From positions 124,001 through 188,000 of the forward strand of contig CP117875.1 of assembly GCA_028736075.1 (NCBI GenBank): a stretch of 64,000 bases of DNA. Reading direction: 5' to 3'. The notes beneath the pieces are model-generated. The model was not told where the DNA came from. It saw only the letters and a list, made by a program, of their open reading frames with translations, and ran no database searches. This DNA comes from Chryseobacterium sp. KACC 21268 (lineage in GTDB: Bacteria > Bacteroidota > Bacteroidia > Flavobacteriales > Weeksellaceae). Shown here piece after piece: positions 7,916 to 16,641 of the stretch (the stretch's first letter is position 1; each line of letters opens with the position of its first letter). The position numbers and the translations under genes are program-made.

Positions 7916-8281
7916 TTGAAATTAATTTGCAACATATTCCTCATTCTTTATCTGGTGTGCAAACCCGCATTTCCATTGGCGGAATATGTTGTAAATTATA
8001 ATCAAATCCAAATGCTCTGCGTCAACAAAGCTCGACCAGAACTCCATTGCAACGGAAAATGCTACCTCGGAAAAGAACTCGCAAAATCCAGCGAATCCGA
8101 TAATTCACCGCTTTCCAAAAGCAAAAACCAGGTCCAAAAAGTATTGGACTTCTACATTCCGACTGAGATTTTCAAAGCCTCAATCGAGAACAATTTCTCC
8201 CTCCCAAACCTGACTTTCACGTACAAAACAGGTTACACCTTCCTCTTTCTGAGACACATTTTCAGACCTCCGATTTTTTAG
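7916..8281 (+). CDS. C-x9-C-x3-C secreted/membrane protein, second copy
   Basis: This 121-residue paralogue of the 5777-6145 gene has an N-terminal hydrophobic segment, then EYVVNY, a Cys, nine residues and CNGKCYLGKELAKSS, and ends IFRPPIF. The start is a TTG at 7916, 7 bp after the SOD stop, giving MKLICNIF; no ATG lies in a useful place. Translational coupling to SOD is likely. Together with the first copy it frames the YHS-SCO-SOD set. The three cysteines in fixed spacing could hold a metal or form a disulfide after export. The function is unknown. Confidence 0.75.
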   Translation: MKLICNIFLILYLVCKPAFPLAEYVVNYNQIQMLCVNKARPELHCNGKCYLGKELAKSSESDNSPLSKSKNQVQKVLDFYIPTEIFKASIENNFSLPNLTFTYKTGYTFLFLRHIFRPPIF

Positions 8282-8296
8282 TTGAACATATCAATC

Positions 8297-8445
8297 ATTG
8301 GGGCGATTCCCTCTCCGACGCTAATCCAGCTCCTCGGGTCGGGCTGTCCACTACTATCTTTTTGTCTTATCACATTGAGTCTATAAAAACGACATTTGGT
8401 CAAAAGACAAAAAGGATATCCGCTACCATCCCTATCGCGGGATTC
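8297..8445 (+). repeat. 3'-UTR interspersed repeat, copy A
   Basis: This block starts about 15 nt after the stop codon of the preceding gene. A small CCGAC/GTCGG hairpin is followed by GGGCTGTCCACTACTATC, then a long hairpin whose core is TTTTTGTCTT (8359-8368) paired with AAGACAAAAA (8404-8413), then GGATATCCGCTACCATCCC. The flanks recur around a different hairpin at 56056-56135, so this is one copy of a family. It may also act as a terminator or RNA-stability element. Confidence 0.65.
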
Positions 8446-8480
8446 GGTATAGAGTCAACGTTTCAACTAAAAAATCAACA

Positions 8481-9308
8481 ATGAAAATTTATAAATTTTT
8501 ATCATTATTCCTTATTGCCTTTACCCTAATCACCATTTCATCTTGTTCCAACAACGACGATGATGATATTCAAAACACAGAACCAGGAAATCTCCAACTC
8601 AAATTCGAAAACGGATTCAACAATCTTGGAAACATCGTCCTGAATCAAACCACGCAAACTTCATCGAACGGACAAAAACACCAGTTCTCCACTTTGAAAT
8701 ATGTCATCAGCAACATCTCGCTCATCGATGAAAACGGCAACGAGTTCAAATACAATTACAACAATCCCGACAAAGGCGCCTTCATCATCAACCAAGCCAA
8801 TGCAAAAGGCGGAATCGTCTACGCCAACCTCACAGAAATCCCAAAAGGAAATTACAAGAAAATCAAACTCGGCTTGGGAATCAGCCCGACCGCCTATTTG
8901 ATTGGACAAGACGGACAAGGCATTTTCTGGGACAAAGCCAAGCAGGAAGGAATGGCCTGGTCTTGGTCTGCCGGTTATATTTTTGCAAAGCTCGAAGGGA
9001 AATATGGAACTTCGTCAGCCGACACAGAATTTATGAACCACACTGGAAATATGGGCGACACAACCATTAACGGAACCGCAGACCATTACCGAGAAGTCGT
9101 TTTGGATTTGCCAACAACCGCGAGAGTCAGCAAAGAAATCACGCCATCGATTCATATTCTGGCAGACTTCAATCAATATCTGAGTGGACAAACCGCTTTG
9201 ACCTTAAACCAATCAAATCAAATGGCGATGGGAAGCAGTCCGCATCTATTGAGCGTGAGCAACAACTTAATCCAAATGTTCAAAGTTGACCACGTTCATA
9301 ATGATTAA
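8481..9308 (+). CDS. MbnP-like copper-binding lipoprotein
   Basis: This 275-residue lipoprotein has its lipobox ending at Cys22, followed by an NNDDDD stretch. Residues about 36-275 match the MbnP family: GNLQLKFEN, STLKYVISNISL, the GLGISP region, and the Trp-rich block W150, W160 and W162 (FWDK, MAWSWSAGY). Candidate ligands include His187, His202, His225 and a C-terminal HVHND. In methanotrophs MbnP binds copper after its partner MbnH oxidises a Trp to kynurenine. The next gene, overlapping by 8 nt, is an MbnH/MauG-like di-heme protein, so the same maturation is likely here. No methanobactin genes are visible, so the role is probably general copper acquisition or sensing. That last point is inference. 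Confidence 0.88.
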   Translation: MKIYKFLSLFLIAFTLITISSCSNNDDDDIQNTEPGNLQLKFENGFNNLGNIVLNQTTQTSSNGQKHQFSTLKYVISNISLIDENGNEFKYNYNNPDKGAFIINQANAKGGIVYANLTEIPKGNYKKIKLGLGISPTAYLIGQDGQGIFWDKAKQEGMAWSWSAGYIFAKLEGKYGTSSADTEFMNHTGNMGDTTINGTADHYREVVLDLPTTARVSKEITPSIHILADFNQYLSGQTALTLNQSNQMAMGSSPHLLSVSNNLIQMFKVDHVHND

Positions 9309-10377
9309 TCCATTTCAACAATTCCAGAGAGGCCGATTCCGTTCTCTTTGGATTTTTCTTGTTTTAATTTCGGGAATTTTAACATCTTGTTCCGACGAAA
9401 TTGAAGGCGAAGTTTTCGAGGAAGACAAAGCTTATAGTTTGGAAATCCCAACTTACTTTCCGGCGTTGGCTTTTAACATTGAGAAAAATCCGGTTACAGT
9501 CAACGGTGTTGCGTTGGGAAAGAAATTATTTTATGAAGGAAAATTATCCCGAAACAATACGATTTCCTGTGGATTCTGTCACATTCAGGAATATGCTTTC
9601 ACGCACCACGGACATCCGGTAAGTCACGGCATCGATGACAAATTGGGAATGCGAAATGCGCCTGCCATTCAAAATATGGCTTGGCTGAAAAACTATACTT
9701 GGGACGGCGTGAGTCATAATTTGGATGAACGTTCACTGGTTCCCATCACAACAGATTTTGAAATGGACAGCTCGATTCCGGAGGTGATTTCGAAGTTAAG
9801 TGCAGATGCAAATTACAAAAAAATGTTCAAATCGGCTTTTGGCGATGACCAAATTAATGGCGAAAAAATCCTGAAAGCTTTGTCGCAATTTATGGTCACA
9901 ATGGTTTCTGCAGATTCAAAATACGACCAAGTCAAAAATGGAAAAGCGAGTTTTACGAATGAGGAATCTCAGGGGAAAACTTTATTTGAAAACAAATGTG
10001 CGAGTTGTCATTCAGGAGAATTATTTACCGATGAAAGTTACCGAAATACAGGTATGTACTACAACTCACAGTACGATGACCGCGGACGATATCGGGTGAC
10101 TTTGGATTGGAATGACAATATGAAATTCCGTGCTCCAAGTTTGAGAAATGTAGAATTGACCGCACCTTATATGCACGACGGAAGATTTTATTCTCTTGAA
10201 GCAGTTCTTAATTTCTATTCCGACAATGTGGAAAACCAACCAAACCTTGACCCGATTTTAAAACAAAATGGTCACATCGGAATTGCAATGACAAACTTGG
10301 AAAAACAATACATCATCGCTTTCTTGAAAACCTTGACCGACCAAAATTTCATCAAAAACAAAAAATTTGCAGAATAA
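9301..10377 (+). CDS. MbnH/MauG-like di-heme cytochrome c peroxidase family lipoprotein
   Basis: This protein of 358 residues belongs to the di-heme peroxidase/MauG family. The lipobox ends at Cys30 (GILTSC). Two heme c sites are visible: C90-GF-CH94 and C233-AS-CH237. APYMHDGRF near 288-296 is the conserved region near the second heme's distal side. The ATG at 9301 overlaps the MbnP stop by 8 nt; a TTG at 9286 is less likely. In the MbnP/MbnH pair the enzyme uses high-valent di-heme iron to modify a Trp on its partner. The tight coupling to MbnP argues for this role rather than simple peroxide reduction, but a peroxidase role is not excluded. Confidence 0.9.
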   Translation: MINPFQQFQRGRFRSLWIFLVLISGILTSCSDEIEGEVFEEDKAYSLEIPTYFPALAFNIEKNPVTVNGVALGKKLFYEGKLSRNNTISCGFCHIQEYAFTHHGHPVSHGIDDKLGMRNAPAIQNMAWLKNYTWDGVSHNLDERSLVPITTDFEMDSSIPEVISKLSADANYKKMFKSAFGDDQINGEKILKALSQFMVTMVSADSKYDQVKNGKASFTNEESQGKTLFENKCASCHSGELFTDESYRNTGMYYNSQYDDRGRYRVTLDWNDNMKFRAPSLRNVELTAPYMHDGRFYSLEAVLNFYSDNVENQPNLDPILKQNGHIGIAMTNLEKQYIIAFLKTLTDQNFIKNKKFAE

Positions 10378-11327
10378 TGAAGAAGTTTATTTTAATTTTA
10401 TTTCCAATCTTTAATATTTCAATTTCGGCAATTGAGAAAGACAGTCTCTACATTCCGAAATATGACAATCAGAATCTTTTGAAAACGCAGGAATTCTTTT
10501 GTGATGCTTGTGGTTGCGGTGCTGGAAATGGTTCTTCCGGCTTCGAATCTTTGTTGAATCCACAATTCATCGGCATCAAATATTTTTCGCAACATTACAA
10601 AGCGAAGGAAAATCTCTTCACGAATGAGTTGACACAAGACCAATATTTCAACACCATTCAGATTTGGGGAAAGATTCCTATTACGGAAAAACTGAGTGTT
10701 TATGGAAGTTTGCCATTTCAGTTTCACGAGAAGAAGACTTTGCAAGGCGACATTAGAATCAATGGAATTGGCGATGCGAACTTGATGGGAATTTATCAAA
10801 TCCTTAATTCTAAAAATACGTTTCATCAGTTGAATGGTGGTTTAGGAGTGAAAATCCCGATTGGTAAATTTGATGAGAAAGGAATTTCGGGTGTTAATCC
10901 AAGTTTTCAGTTGGGAACGGGAAGCTGGGATTATCAGCTGGCTCTTAATTATAAATTTCAGAAAAATCTTTTCGCGATGCTCATCAATACAGATTATACC
11001 ATCAAAACAGAAAATAAAAAACATTACCAATTTGGGAATCAATGGAATTATGCAATGACTGGATTTCAGCGGATTTGGCGAAATGAGAATAGCATTATTT
11101 CAGGAAAGTTGGGATTGCAAGGCGAAGTTTACGATTGGAACAAACAGTTTGGCGAAGTGATGCCGAGAACCGCAGGAAGTGCACTTTATGGGAAAATCGG
11201 TTTCGAAGCTTCTTATAAAAAATGGAGCATTGGGAGTGAGTTGATGTTGCCAGCTTACACGAATTTGGCAAATGGTGATATTGAGGCTAAATCAAGGTTT
11301 GGATTGTTTGTGAATTTTGGAATTTGA
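10377..11327 (+). CDS. outer-membrane beta-barrel with N-terminal CxxCxC motif
   Basis: This protein of 316 residues has a signal peptide (about 1-18). The mature N-terminus contains FFCDACGCGAG, with Cys42, Cys45 and Cys47. Alternating aromatic strands then run to a C-terminal SRFGLFVNFGI, typical of outer-membrane barrels. The ATG at 10377 overlaps the previous stop (TAATG), so all three genes from 8481 form one translational unit. The CxxCxC stretch near the barrel entrance looks able to bind a soft metal such as copper. I infer a transport or export partner of the MbnP-like protein. The family is often labelled only as a transporter or hypothetical. Confidence 0.78.
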   Translation: MKKFILILFPIFNISISAIEKDSLYIPKYDNQNLLKTQEFFCDACGCGAGNGSSGFESLLNPQFIGIKYFSQHYKAKENLFTNELTQDQYFNTIQIWGKIPITEKLSVYGSLPFQFHEKKTLQGDIRINGIGDANLMGIYQILNSKNTFHQLNGGLGVKIPIGKFDEKGISGVNPSFQLGTGSWDYQLALNYKFQKNLFAMLINTDYTIKTENKKHYQFGNQWNYAMTGFQRIWRNENSIISGKLGLQGEVYDWNKQFGEVMPRTAGSALYGKIGFEASYKKWSIGSELMLPAYTNLANGDIEAKSRFGLFVNFGI

Positions 11328-11381
11328 TAAATTATAATTTCTCGCAGATTGAGCTGATTTGGCAGATTTTAATCATTAAAT

Positions 11382-11424
11382 AAAAAAAGGAGGCGCTTTG
11401 TAAAAAGTTCCTCCTTTAAAAAAA
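11382..11424. terminator. bidirectional terminator between convergent genes
   Basis: AAAGGAGG (11386-11393) pairs with CCTCCTTT (11410-11417), with A- and T-rich flanks on both sides. It separates the copper block on the plus strand from the outer-membrane protein on the minus strand. Confidence 0.8.
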
Positions 11425-11430
11425 TATAAA

Positions 11431-12657
11431 TTAATTGATGTAGCGTTTTGTAAACCACTTATCCAGAAAATCGATGCTGATGTTGAGCATATGATAATTC
11501 TCTTTGATGGCAATATTGCTGAATGCACCACGCTTTCCGTAGCCATAAGCAATATTCAGAACTATTTTGTTCATCGGAACTCCAACACCAACGGTTGCTT
11601 CCATCTTGTTGATTTCCCGATTATTGACTTTATAATATCCAGTATCATAATTAAGTCCAAAACGATACACTAAAGCTTCTCCTACATTTTTCGGGTTTTT
11701 GCTTTCCGGGAGAAGTTCGAAGCCTAAACCATAGACATTTTGGTTATAATACTTTTCATTCGTGATTGTGTTTTTAACTTCGCTCCATTTGCTTTGGGTA
11801 TAATCAAAACTGAAACGGTATCTGTCATTTTTCAAAACACTGACTCCAACTCCCATTTCCAACGGCAACGTAGAATCTTTTGAAGACAGTTTTGTGGTAA
11901 GACTATTAGTGTAATCCTTATTTTCTGAATAGACTGTTTCACCCTTCGCATTTAAGTTACTTTTGAAATTGACGATGGCGCCCAAAGTTAATTGAAGTCT
12001 TTCTTTAGCAAAATATTTGTTAAACTGCGTTCCCAAACCGTAACTGAAACCTGTGTATCTGACGTTTCTACTGATTTCCAACAAAGTATTGGTTGTAATC
12101 GTTTCTATGCGACTGATGGTTCCGAAGTTGTTTTTCACCTTTCCACCAAAACTCCAGTTGTTATTAAGTTTATAACCTACGTTGACGCCAAGATTCGTGA
12201 TACCGCCGCTACCTTCGTACGTGATGGGATAAGTGTCGGAAGTGCCTTCAACGGGAATCGTTGAAACAAATTTGTAATCTGACGAAGTTGTAGGCTGAAC
12301 GCTTGCGGCAATGGAGACTCTATTGGAAATTCTCATTGCCAAACCGAGGTTGGTAAAATTGCCATTGATGCGTTTGTCTGAACCTTGATTGCTGGAAATG
12401 TTATCGTACTTTAAAGTTCCACCCACATCGTAAATGACATTTTGCAACCCGATTGTTGTGATAGATGCTGGATTTTTGGAATTGATATAATCCGGAGATT
12501 CCAATGCAATTCCAGTGTTTCCTAATGAAATATTTCTCGCATTGTCAACATTATTGAAAGTCCCAATCCCAAAATAGGAATATGGCGAAGAATCCTGCGC
12601 TGCTAATTTCTGCGTGAAAATCATCGCAAAAACTATTATTTTAATTTTCTGATACAT
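11431..12657 (-). CDS. outer-membrane protein, FadL/OmpP1-like barrel
   Basis: This 408-residue protein has a signal peptide (cleavage near AAQD at residue 20). It then shows SPYSYFGIGTFNN and NISLGNTGIA, a start typical of Bacteroidota barrel proteins related to OmpP1/FadL. The rest has regular amphipathic strands. It follows the DUF4270 gene by 10 bp, so the two form an operon, an arrangement I recall as common in Flavobacteriia. The substrate is unknown. A link to assembly or export of the DUF4270 lipoprotein is possible but not shown by sequence. Confidence 0.75.
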   Translation of the reverse strand: MYQKIKIIVFAMIFTQKLAAQDSSPYSYFGIGTFNNVDNARNISLGNTGIALESPDYINSKNPASITTIGLQNVIYDVGGTLKYDNISSNQGSDKRINGNFTNLGLAMRISNRVSIAASVQPTTSSDYKFVSTIPVEGTSDTYPITYEGSGGITNLGVNVGYKLNNNWSFGGKVKNNFGTISRIETITTNTLLEISRNVRYTGFSYGLGTQFNKYFAKERLQLTLGAIVNFKSNLNAKGETVYSENKDYTNSLTTKLSSKDSTLPLEMGVGVSVLKNDRYRFSFDYTQSKWSEVKNTITNEKYYNQNVYGLGFELLPESKNPKNVGEALVYRFGLNYDTGYYKVNNREINKMEATVGVGVPMNKIVLNIAYGYGKRGAFSNIAIKENYHMLNISIDFLDKWFTKRYIN

Positions 12658-12667
12658 AAATTCTTGA

Positions 12668-14011
12668 TTAATAGCCTAAGATGTAAAGCTTGAGTTTAGC
12701 CGGATTTGTTGAATTTTTCGCGTCTCCAAAAACTGTTTTTCCCGAGAGTACATCTGTGTAAGATGATGGATAGATCAAAACATTATAGTTGGAAGTGGTT
12801 GTCTCGGACAAGATCGTAGTGACGAAATTTAGCAATGAAAAGTTGTATCCATAATCACTTTGAAACTCACTCGTGTCGGTCAAACTGGCTGTAATCTCTG
12901 TTGTCCCATCGGTTTCTACAAAACTAGAGATAATGTTATTCTTTTTGTCTCCCAAATAATAATGCATCACCGTAGGATTATAAAATTGATTAGAATAATA
13001 GCCTGCAACAGGACTTAATGAAAGGTCCGCACTGATGATCCTATAATTGGCGTAAAGGTTCTTCAATGATTTTAGATATGGGATCTCAACCTTGGTGTAA
13101 ACGCCAATTCCCGCCATCAGATAAGTTCTGTCTCCCAAATTCTTGGACTCGATAGGATTGCTTGGCGTAAGTCCTGCGAGGTCGGAACCGGTAAAGTCGC
13201 TTTTGATCTTGTTGTATTGATTGGTTGAGCTTGGATTGAGGTCAAGCGTATATTTGACTTCTTCTGTTCCGTTTACCGAAGCTGTGTGATAATACATTCG
13301 GACAACATTTGAGACTTTTTCTTTGGTCGCATTGCTGATTTGTGTTTCGTAAGAGGAATTGATCCCAAAACGCAACATCGCATTGTTATCAGATGAAGGC
13401 ACCAGCGCCAAGCCTTTGTAGAAATTTAGGAAATATTCCTGACTGGTCGCATCTTTAGTTTTTAGTAGATTGAAGATGTTCTGCCCGTAGGATTGATCCA
13501 ATTTTATTCTCACAAAACTACTGTCGGTGTTTGGCCTGGGAAGAAAATCGGCACTTCCAATTGACACGGAAGAATATTTGAGGTCGCTGTTGTTATAAAG
13601 ATAACCGCTGTTCAGTTTGATCCTGTCCGCCATTGGATGCACATCGAGTTTGAAGGTTTTTAATGTGTCTCCATAATAGAAATCATTGTTAGTAAGATAC
13701 ATCACGATAGAATCGAAAACAACATTGGTGGTAGCTGCCAAAGAATAACTCGCTGGTGTCAACTCAAACATCGATGCTGAGTTCACAGTTCCAAAAGTAT
13801 GATCCTTGATATTCCCAGCCATTATCGCACTTTTGCCAGACGTAACCACAGAATCTTTCATAATGGTGGACATCTTGAGTGTCAGCGTATCGATCATCGC
13901 GACTTTGGATTGCGCAGACATCAGGGAGTTTCCTACTTCATAGGTGTTGCTTTCTCTTTCACAGGAACATAAAAGGAGGATTGCAGCACACAACAATACA
14001 TATTTGTACAT
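12668..14011 (-). CDS. DUF4270 lipoprotein
   Basis: This 447-residue lipoprotein has its lipobox at LLLCSC (Cys17). The sequence that follows matches DUF4270: TYEVGNSLM, an early LKMSTIMKDSVVTSGKS segment, HTFGTVNSASMFEL, and a C-terminal region ending KLKLYILGY. DUF4270 proteins are large beta-rich surface or periplasmic lipoproteins of Bacteroidota, with no agreed function. It is the first gene of a two-gene unit with the barrel gene. It is divergent from the kelch lipoprotein gene, so the 14012-14235 region should hold two promoters. No catalytic motif is visible. Confidence 0.85.
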   Translation of the reverse strand: MYKYVLLCAAILLLCSCERESNTYEVGNSLMSAQSKVAMIDTLTLKMSTIMKDSVVTSGKSAIMAGNIKDHTFGTVNSASMFELTPASYSLAATTNVVFDSIVMYLTNNDFYYGDTLKTFKLDVHPMADRIKLNSGYLYNNSDLKYSSVSIGSADFLPRPNTDSSFVRIKLDQSYGQNIFNLLKTKDATSQEYFLNFYKGLALVPSSDNNAMLRFGINSSYETQISNATKEKVSNVVRMYYHTASVNGTEEVKYTLDLNPSSTNQYNKIKSDFTGSDLAGLTPSNPIESKNLGDRTYLMAGIGVYTKVEIPYLKSLKNLYANYRIISADLSLSPVAGYYSNQFYNPTVMHYYLGDKKNNIISSFVETDGTTEITASLTDTSEFQSDYGYNFSLLNFVTTILSETTTSNYNVLIYPSSYTDVLSGKTVFGDAKNSTNPAKLKLYILGY

Positions 14012-14235
14012 TTTTTTCTGTAAACATACGCTGTGAGAATGCTAGAGCTAAAATATTTTCTTCCTTTCCCATTTAGTTTTCGACAATCCAGGTCTTTATG
14101 TAGACCAATCTGGTTTTAAAGATCTAATGTTAAAGCATCGAAACTATCGAACGGTTTAACGACAAAAAATGCGTGTTCGTCTAAAAAATTTTCAAATGCC
14201 CTCAGAATGGGATTCATTTGCATCAAAAAATAAGA

Positions 14236-15219
14236 ATGGACAAAAAACTTTCGGTTTTGATCCTTGCTATTGCAGGGATGTTTTTATTATCAAGCTGTAA
14301 CAATGACGATGATGATGATGAGTTGGTAGGAAACTGGGTAAGGGTTTCCGATCTGGATGGTAAACCGCGTTCTAATGCTTCTGCTTTTGTGGTGAATGGC
14401 AAAGGATATTTAACCGGAGGCTACGATGGCGAATACTATTATAATGACCTTTGGAGTTATGACCCGGACGCCAATTCCTGGACACAGAAAGCAGATTTCC
14501 CTGGCGTGAAGAGAAGTTCGGCCGTTGGATTTGCGACTACCTCTTTCGGCTATGTCGGAACAGGTTATGACGGACTCAACAAATTAAAGGACTTCTATAA
14601 ATATGATCCAGCATCCAATGCTTGGAGTCAAATACAGGATCTCCCTGGCACAGAAAGATATGCGGCGTTGGCGTTTGGCGTTGGCAACAAAGGATTTGTA
14701 GGAACAGGCTATGACGGCAGCGAGTTGAAGGATTTTTATAAATACGATGAATCCACTTCTGCTTGGACCAACATCGTAAGTCTAGGTGGCGCCAAAAGAA
14801 GAGATGGTGCTGCTTTCGTGATCAATGGGATTGCGTACGTCGGATTCGGGACCAACAATGGAAGTTTGGTTTCAGATTTCTGGGCCTTTGATCCATCTGC
14901 AGAAACCTGGACCAGAAAAGCAGATACAAGCAACGATGATGATAGTCAAAACAGATCTTCTCCGGCAGCGTTTGCAGCAAATGGTCTTGGATATGTTTCC
15001 ACGGGATCCGTGAGTGGCGTTTCCAATACAACTTGGGAGTACAGTCCATACACCGATGACTGGACAGAGAGAACAGCTTTCCAAGGATCTTCCAGAGAGA
15101 GTGCCGTTGCTTTTTCTTTCGGAACTTATGGTTATGTTTTGACGGGAAACAGTGGTTCTTCTTACTTCGATGACATCTGGGTCTTTCATCCAACAGAAGC
15201 TGACAATGATGATGACTAG
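14236..15219 (+). CDS. kelch-repeat lipoprotein
   Basis: This lipoprotein of 327 residues has its lipobox at LLSSC followed by NNDDDDDE. At least five kelch-type repeats of about 48 residues follow. Each has a hydrophobic GYVGTGYDG-like turn followed by DFYKYDP and W; together they should form a beta-propeller. The protein ends in an acidic DNDDD tail. The ATG at 14236 gives MDKKLSVL; a TTG 18 bp upstream is less likely. The gene overlaps the DUF4907 gene. Propellers of this kind act in protein or carbohydrate binding at the surface; no galactose-oxidase copper site is evident. Its target is unknown. Confidence 0.87.
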   Translation: MDKKLSVLILAIAGMFLLSSCNNDDDDDELVGNWVRVSDLDGKPRSNASAFVVNGKGYLTGGYDGEYYYNDLWSYDPDANSWTQKADFPGVKRSSAVGFATTSFGYVGTGYDGLNKLKDFYKYDPASNAWSQIQDLPGTERYAALAFGVGNKGFVGTGYDGSELKDFYKYDESTSAWTNIVSLGGAKRRDGAAFVINGIAYVGFGTNNGSLVSDFWAFDPSAETWTRKADTSNDDDSQNRSSPAAFAANGLGYVSTGSVSGVSNTTWEYSPYTDDWTERTAFQGSSRESAVAFSFGTYGYVLTGNSGSSYFDDIWVFHPTEADNDDD

Positions 15220-15532
15220 ACCTTTTTGGAAATTACTTTTGGTTTTAGGATTGATATCGATTTCCTGTCAGAAAAAAAACACTGAACTGGATATCAGGAT
15301 CACCAAACAAAAGACAGGTTATGGTTATCAAATCATAAAAAACAACAAACCTTTTATCGATCAGCCTTACATCCCGGCGATTGCTGGAGACCAAGCCTTC
15401 AAAGACAGTTTGCAGGCCAGGAGAACGGCTGATCTGGTCATAAAAAAAATAGGGAACACATCGTTTCCCAGGATCTCGGTAGATGAACTGGACTCAATGA
15501 AAATTGAATACGAGATCCAAAAACTTCAATAG
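15206..15532 (+). CDS. DUF4907 lipoprotein-like protein
   Basis: This small exported protein of about 108 residues has a hydrophobic signal ending ISISC, so it is probably a lipoprotein. The rest (GYGYQIIKNNKPFIDQPYIP, then a segment ending near EIQKLQ) fits DUF4907. The start overlaps the end of the kelch gene; any of three ATGs at 15206, 15209 and 15212 could be used. The overlap suggests that the two are made together. DUF4270, kelch and DUF4907 genes commonly travel together in Bacteroidota. The function is unknown. Confidence 0.78.
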   Translation: MMMTRPFWKLLLVLGLISISCQKKNTELDIRITKQKTGYGYQIIKNNKPFIDQPYIPAIAGDQAFKDSLQARRTADLVIKKIGNTSFPRISVDELDSMKIEYEIQKLQ

Positions 15533-15599
15533 CAATAATTCCTTCGGTGCTTTTATCGGAGGAATTTTGCGCATTAAAAAAAAAGAATAAAAACGCATT

Positions 15600-16637
15600 A
15601 TGAAAAACATTTTCAAAAGAATTAAATCCACCTATGTTTACCATTTCGTCATTTGGATCATTCTGATTTTCTTCAAACTCATTATGGATTATTCATTTTT
15701 TGGAAATCTGATGCTATTAATGAATTTGAAAGTATTCGTTGTTTTTTTAGCGATTTTTTACGTCAATTACGGTCTGTTTCTGCCGTTTATCATTAAGCAA
15801 AATCCAAGAACAAGAATCACGGTTGTCTTCACCTTTGTCATACTCTACATTGCATCATTTATTTTTTTTATGCCGCATCATCCGCCATTTCCGCCAAAAG
15901 ATTTTCCTAAACCCGGCAGGATGATGAAGCCTTTTGAACACGGACTCAATTTCCACGATATGTTTTTCAAGATCGGACTTTTCTCGATCATCTTCAGTAC
16001 GCTGCTTTTCTTTGTTGATAAGTGGCTGGAGAATCAAAAGATGATAAAAGCTTTGGAATTTGAGAGACAATCCAGCGAACTGAAAATCCTGAGAGAACAG
16101 ATCAATCCACATTTTTTCTTTAATGCTTTGAACAGTATTTATTCGCTCTCGATCACGCAATCCAAAGATACGCCGAGAGTAATTTTGATTTTATCCGACA
16201 TTATGAGATATGTTCTGAATGATAAAAACGGAAAGAAGAATAATCTGAATGATGAAATCATCAACATCAAAAAATACATCGAGATCCAGTCCATTCGATT
16301 TAATAAATTCAATAACATCAACTGGCAGTTCTACGGCAACTTCGAAGGTTATAAGATCGAGCCGCTTTTGCTTTTGACCTTCATCGAAAATGCTTTCAAA
16401 TATGCGGATTTCAAGAAAGGACCTTTGGATATTTTGATTGATCTGAAAGACGGCGTTCTCAACTTCAATGTCAAGAATTTCTATGAAACGAAACCAAGCG
16501 AAAGAACCGATAACAACAAGCTCGGCATCAAGAACACGAAAATGAAACTGGATTTACTTTATCCTGAAAAATACAAGCTGGACATCAATGATAACGGCTC
16601 CGAATACGAAATCAAACTGACCCTTCAACTAGACTAA
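15600..16637 (+). CDS. LytS-type sensor histidine kinase
   Basis: This 345-residue membrane histidine kinase has four hydrophobic segments (about 12-32, 40-63, 73-92 and 122-140), a coiled stretch, and then the His_kinase family core. The phospho-acceptor His171 lies in EQINPHFFFNALNS. The N-box LLTFIENAFKYA lies near 255-266 and a short ATPase domain follows. No separate extracellular sensing domain is present, so the membrane part probably senses. It is followed 4 bp later by its LytTR response regulator. It lies just after the kelch-DUF4907 genes, which are candidate partners or targets. Confidence 0.93.
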   Translation: MKNIFKRIKSTYVYHFVIWIILIFFKLIMDYSFFGNLMLLMNLKVFVVFLAIFYVNYGLFLPFIIKQNPRTRITVVFTFVILYIASFIFFMPHHPPFPPKDFPKPGRMMKPFEHGLNFHDMFFKIGLFSIIFSTLLFFVDKWLENQKMIKALEFERQSSELKILREQINPHFFFNALNSIYSLSITQSKDTPRVILILSDIMRYVLNDKNGKKNNLNDEIINIKKYIEIQSIRFNKFNNINWQFYGNFEGYKIEPLLLLTFIENAFKYADFKKGPLDILIDLKDGVLNFNVKNFYETKPSERTDNNKLGIKNTKMKLDLLYPEKYKLDINDNGSEYEIKLTLQLD

Positions 16638-16641
16638 AAAA

